Positions 6,578 to 7,790 of a DNA stretch of 7,790 bases are shown here, one piece after another; the first letter of the stretch is position 1, and every line of letters begins with the position of its first letter. Made by a program: the position numbers and the translations under genes. The notes under the pieces were generated by a model that saw nothing but the letters and a program-made list of their open reading frames with translations, had not been told where the DNA came from and searched no databases. The stretch is from an uncultured Lachnospiraceae bacterium (GTDB lineage Bacteria; Bacillota; Clostridia; Lachnospirales; Lachnospiraceae). The DNA is taken from positions 1 through 7,790 of the forward strand of contig CAUCWU010000102.1 in NCBI GenBank assembly GCA_958446555.1, written 5' to 3'.

Positions 6578-6673
6578 AATTGCTTAAGATACCAGAATGG
6601 TTTTTAGAATTGCTAAGTTCTCAGCAACGAAGCAATTCGTAGGGTATCTAATTAATTAAATTAAGAAGAATAT
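6578..6673 (+). promoter_or_regulatory. Structured spacer upstream of the DUF4867 gene, candidate leader or attenuator RNA
   Basis: Nested complementarity spans this spacer. An outer 7-bp stem pairs AGATACC (6587-6593) with GGTATCT (6643-6649). An inner 8-bp stem pairs GAATTGCT (6607-6614) with AGCAATTC (6631-6638). TTGCT occurs three times (6570, 6580, 6610) and AGCAA twice (6623, 6631), so alternative pairings are possible. It lies just upstream of a terminator-like hairpin. A possible -10 box, TAGAAT at 6605-6610, has no good -35 at proper spacing. I recognise no known riboswitch family. Confidence 0.4.
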
Positions 6674-6704
6674 AGCGGGCTCGAGCACAGGGCCCGCTTA
6701 TTTT
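6674..6704 (+). terminator. Rho-independent terminator directly before the DUF4867 ribosome binding site
   Basis: A GC-rich 9-bp stem pairs AGCGGGCTC (6674-6682) with GGGCCCGCT (6690-6698), including one T-G wobble, around loop GAGCACA and followed by TATTTT. It would end the transaldolase/isomerase transcript. It ends only 18 bases before the ATG at 6722, so no promoter fits between them. Transcription of the next gene must pass through this hairpin. Confidence 0.8.
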
Positions 6705-6721
6705 AAAAAGGAGAAAAAATT

Positions 6722-7339
6722 ATGATTAAGATTCAGAATATCAATGATGCATCCTATAAGCGCTTCGGAAAAGTTGTAAAGGATATTGATCTTAGCGATT
6801 TGATTGCAGCAATGGAGCAGACACCATGTCCAGACGATGTGGTCTATGTGGCATCTGAGGCAGCACTTGAGGCGACAGAAGGCGCAAAGAAGCTTCAGGA
6901 AATTTATTATGGAAAGCTTCCGATTCAGGCAGGCTATTGCAATGGCCACAACTCCTTATTAAATGCACTTGAGTATCATCGTTGTGGCGAGGTCAATGTG
7001 GCAGTCACTGATCTGATTGTGTTGGTTGGATCTGTAGTTGATGTAGCTGATGATTTCACTTATGATACAGAGAAAGTAGAGGCGTTCTTCGTACCGGCAG
7101 GAACTGCATTTGAGATGTACGAGACGACACTTCACTATGCACCGTGCGGCGTAGACGGCAAGGGCTTTAAGGATGTGATCATTCTTCCAAAGGGAACCAA
7201 TGCCGATATCACAAAGAATCCGAATGCAACAGGTGAGGATCGTCTGCTTACAGCAGAGAATAAGTGGCTGATTGCCCATGCCGATGCCAAGATTGAAGGC
7301 GCATTTAATGGATTAAAGGGAGAAAATATCCGCGTTTGA
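6722..7339 (+). CDS. DUF4867 family protein, likely cupin-like fold, function unknown
   Basis: This 205-residue protein has the signature stretch GYCNGHNSLLNALEYHRCGE (about 71-90), followed by a VxDxxYDTEKVEAFFVPAGTAFEMYETTLHYAPC block. This matches my recollection of DUF4867 from gut Firmicutes. The pattern H76, E84, H86, E90, with a later H138 in TLHYAPC, resembles metal-binding cupin motifs like those in ureidoglycolate-lyase-type proteins. That gives a plausible small-molecule or sugar-acid enzyme or metal-binding barrel in the cytoplasm, but the reaction is unknown. There is no signal peptide or membrane segment. AAGGAG at 6708-6713 lies eight bases before the ATG. The gene sits downstream of the isomerase-family gene behind a terminator-like hairpin, so its expression may be conditional. 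Family membership is from memory of conserved motifs and was not searched. Confidence 0.8.
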   Translation: MIKIQNINDASYKRFGKVVKDIDLSDLIAAMEQTPCPDDVVYVASEAALEATEGAKKLQEIYYGKLPIQAGYCNGHNSLLNALEYHRCGEVNVAVTDLIVLVGSVVDVADDFTYDTEKVEAFFVPAGTAFEMYETTLHYAPCGVDGKGFKDVIILPKGTNADITKNPNATGEDRLLTAENKWLIAHADAKIEGAFNGLKGENIRV

Positions 7340-7393
7340 GATTCCGATTGATTCAACAAAGTCTCAGCTTGTGAACTTAGATAAACAATAGAC

Positions 7394-7422
7394 TTGCATT
7401 TTTGTGTCGGATATGCTAACCT
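7394..7422 (+). promoter_or_regulatory. Probable gltX promoter
   Basis: -35 TTGCAT (7394-7399), a 17-bp spacer, and -10 TAACCT (7417-7422) with an upstream TGC, an extended -10. The layout is the same as that of the deacetylase-like promoter. CTTGCAT (7393-7399) is mirrored by ATGCAAG (7428-7434), a 7-bp inverted repeat bracketing the promoter. Predicted start is near 7429, giving a leader of about 79 nt. No clear terminator separates the DUF4867 gene from it. Confidence 0.6.
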
Positions 7423-7453
7423 ATCAGATGCAAGAAGAATGAAATAAAATAAA

Positions 7454-7480
7454 GTCAGGAAGGCGTTTTGCATCCCTGAC
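7454..7480 (+). other. Hairpin in the gltX leader
   Basis: GTCAGG (7454-7459) pairs with CCTGAC (7475-7480) around a 15-nt loop that can form a small inner GC/GC pair. It is followed by AGAAGAATAG, with no T-run, so it is not a terminator. It sits 11 bases before the weak AAAGGA ribosome binding site (7491-7496). No T-box consensus is present. Its role is unknown. Confidence 0.4.
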
Positions 7481-7507
7481 AGAAGAATAGAAAGGACAGG
7501 TTACATT

Positions 7508-7790
7508 ATGAGTAAGGTTAGAACCAGATTTGCTCCCAGCCCAACAGGACGTATGCATGTTGGAAACCTGAGAACAGCACTGTATGCGTATTTGATCACA
7601 AGACATGAGGGAGGAGATTTCCTCTTACGTATTGAGGATACCGATCAGGAACGTCAGGTTGAGGGTGCTGTTGACATCATTTACCGCACACTGGAGAAGG
7701 CAGGCATTACCCATGATGAGGGCCCGGACAAGGACGGCGGTGTAGGCCCATATGTACAGAGTGAGCGTCAGAAGCAGGGCATCTACATGA
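7508..7790 (+). CDS. gltX: GltX, glutamyl-tRNA synthetase (N-terminal part)
   Basis: The first 94 codons are open to the window edge. The protein starts MSKVRTRFAPSPTGRMHVGN and continues LRTALYAYL, then LLRIEDTDQERQ. This is the class I synthetase signature of GluRS: APSPTG followed by the HIGH-type motif HVGN (17-20), then RIEDTD, which helps bind glutamate and ATP. The enzyme charges tRNA(Glu) in the cytoplasm. HVGN in place of HIGH is, from memory, usual in clostridial GltX. The start is ATG at 7508, with AAAGGA 11 bases upstream, a rather long spacing; no better in-frame start exists before the conserved motif. The KMSKS loop and anticodon-binding domain lie beyond the window. Confidence 0.95.
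   Translation, partial: MSKVRTRFAPSPTGRMHVGNLRTALYAYLITRHEGGDFLLRIEDTDQERQVEGAVDIIYRTLEKAGITHDEGPDKDGGVGPYVQSERQKQGIYM

Noticed and set aside
7135..7473. 112-residue antisense open frame across the end of the DUF4867 gene and the gltX promoter
   Set aside because: It overlaps a well-supported gene and a promoter, and the translated sequence shows no family features.
7340..7507. T-box riboswitch for gltX
   Set aside because: No T-box bulge consensus and no terminator/antiterminator pair are visible; only a simple hairpin without a T-run.
1..7790. CRISPR arrays, tRNA/rRNA genes, insertion sequences or attachment sites
   Set aside because: No regularly spaced repeats, cloverleaf sequences, transposase-like proteins or flanking target duplications were seen; base and codon usage look even across the window.

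Overview
This window looks like chromosomal DNA of an anaerobic Firmicute, most likely a Lachnospiraceae-type gut clostridium. The evidence is the clpX-lon-engB order, moderate GC, strong AGGAGG ribosome binding sites, sigma-A type TTGCAT/TTGACT-17-TATACT promoters, and protein flavour (short TalC-type transaldolase, HVGN-type GltX, a DUF4867 protein). This is inference from content; the genus cannot be fixed without a search.

Region 1 (1-3290) is a housekeeping block on the + strand: the last 43 codons of clpX, then lon (complete, GTG start), then engB/ysxC (GTG start overlapping the lon stop in a GTGA junction). A 10-bp hairpin lies over the clpX stop codon. A strong bidirectional terminator at 3247-3280 closes engB and also serves the convergent gene on the other strand.

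Region 2 (3313-7339) sits between the housekeeping genes engB and gltX and holds four carbohydrate-type genes: a cytoplasmic NodB-fold polysaccharide deacetylase-like protein on the - strand, and on the + strand a transaldolase, an uncharacterised L-fucose/L-arabinose isomerase-family protein and a DUF4867 protein. The deacetylase and transaldolase genes diverge from a compact region with two good back-to-back promoters, short direct repeats and two palindromes, one across the transaldolase -35 box and one in its 5' leader. Between the isomerase and the DUF4867 gene is a structured spacer ending in a terminator-like hairpin just upstream of the DUF4867 ribosome binding site. This suggests that DUF4867 expression depends on read-through or attenuation.

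Region 3 (7340-7790) holds a probable promoter, a short leader with a hairpin and no T-box, and the first 94 codons of gltX (glutamyl-tRNA synthetase), cut by the window edge.

The least described part is the transaldolase / isomerase / DUF4867 group. An aldose-ketose isomerase beside a transaldolase could form a short sugar catabolic route, but the substrate cannot be read from sequence. The other genes are conventional, with two notable insertions: an acidic stretch in the Lon N-domain and about 21 extra residues between G2 and G3 of EngB.
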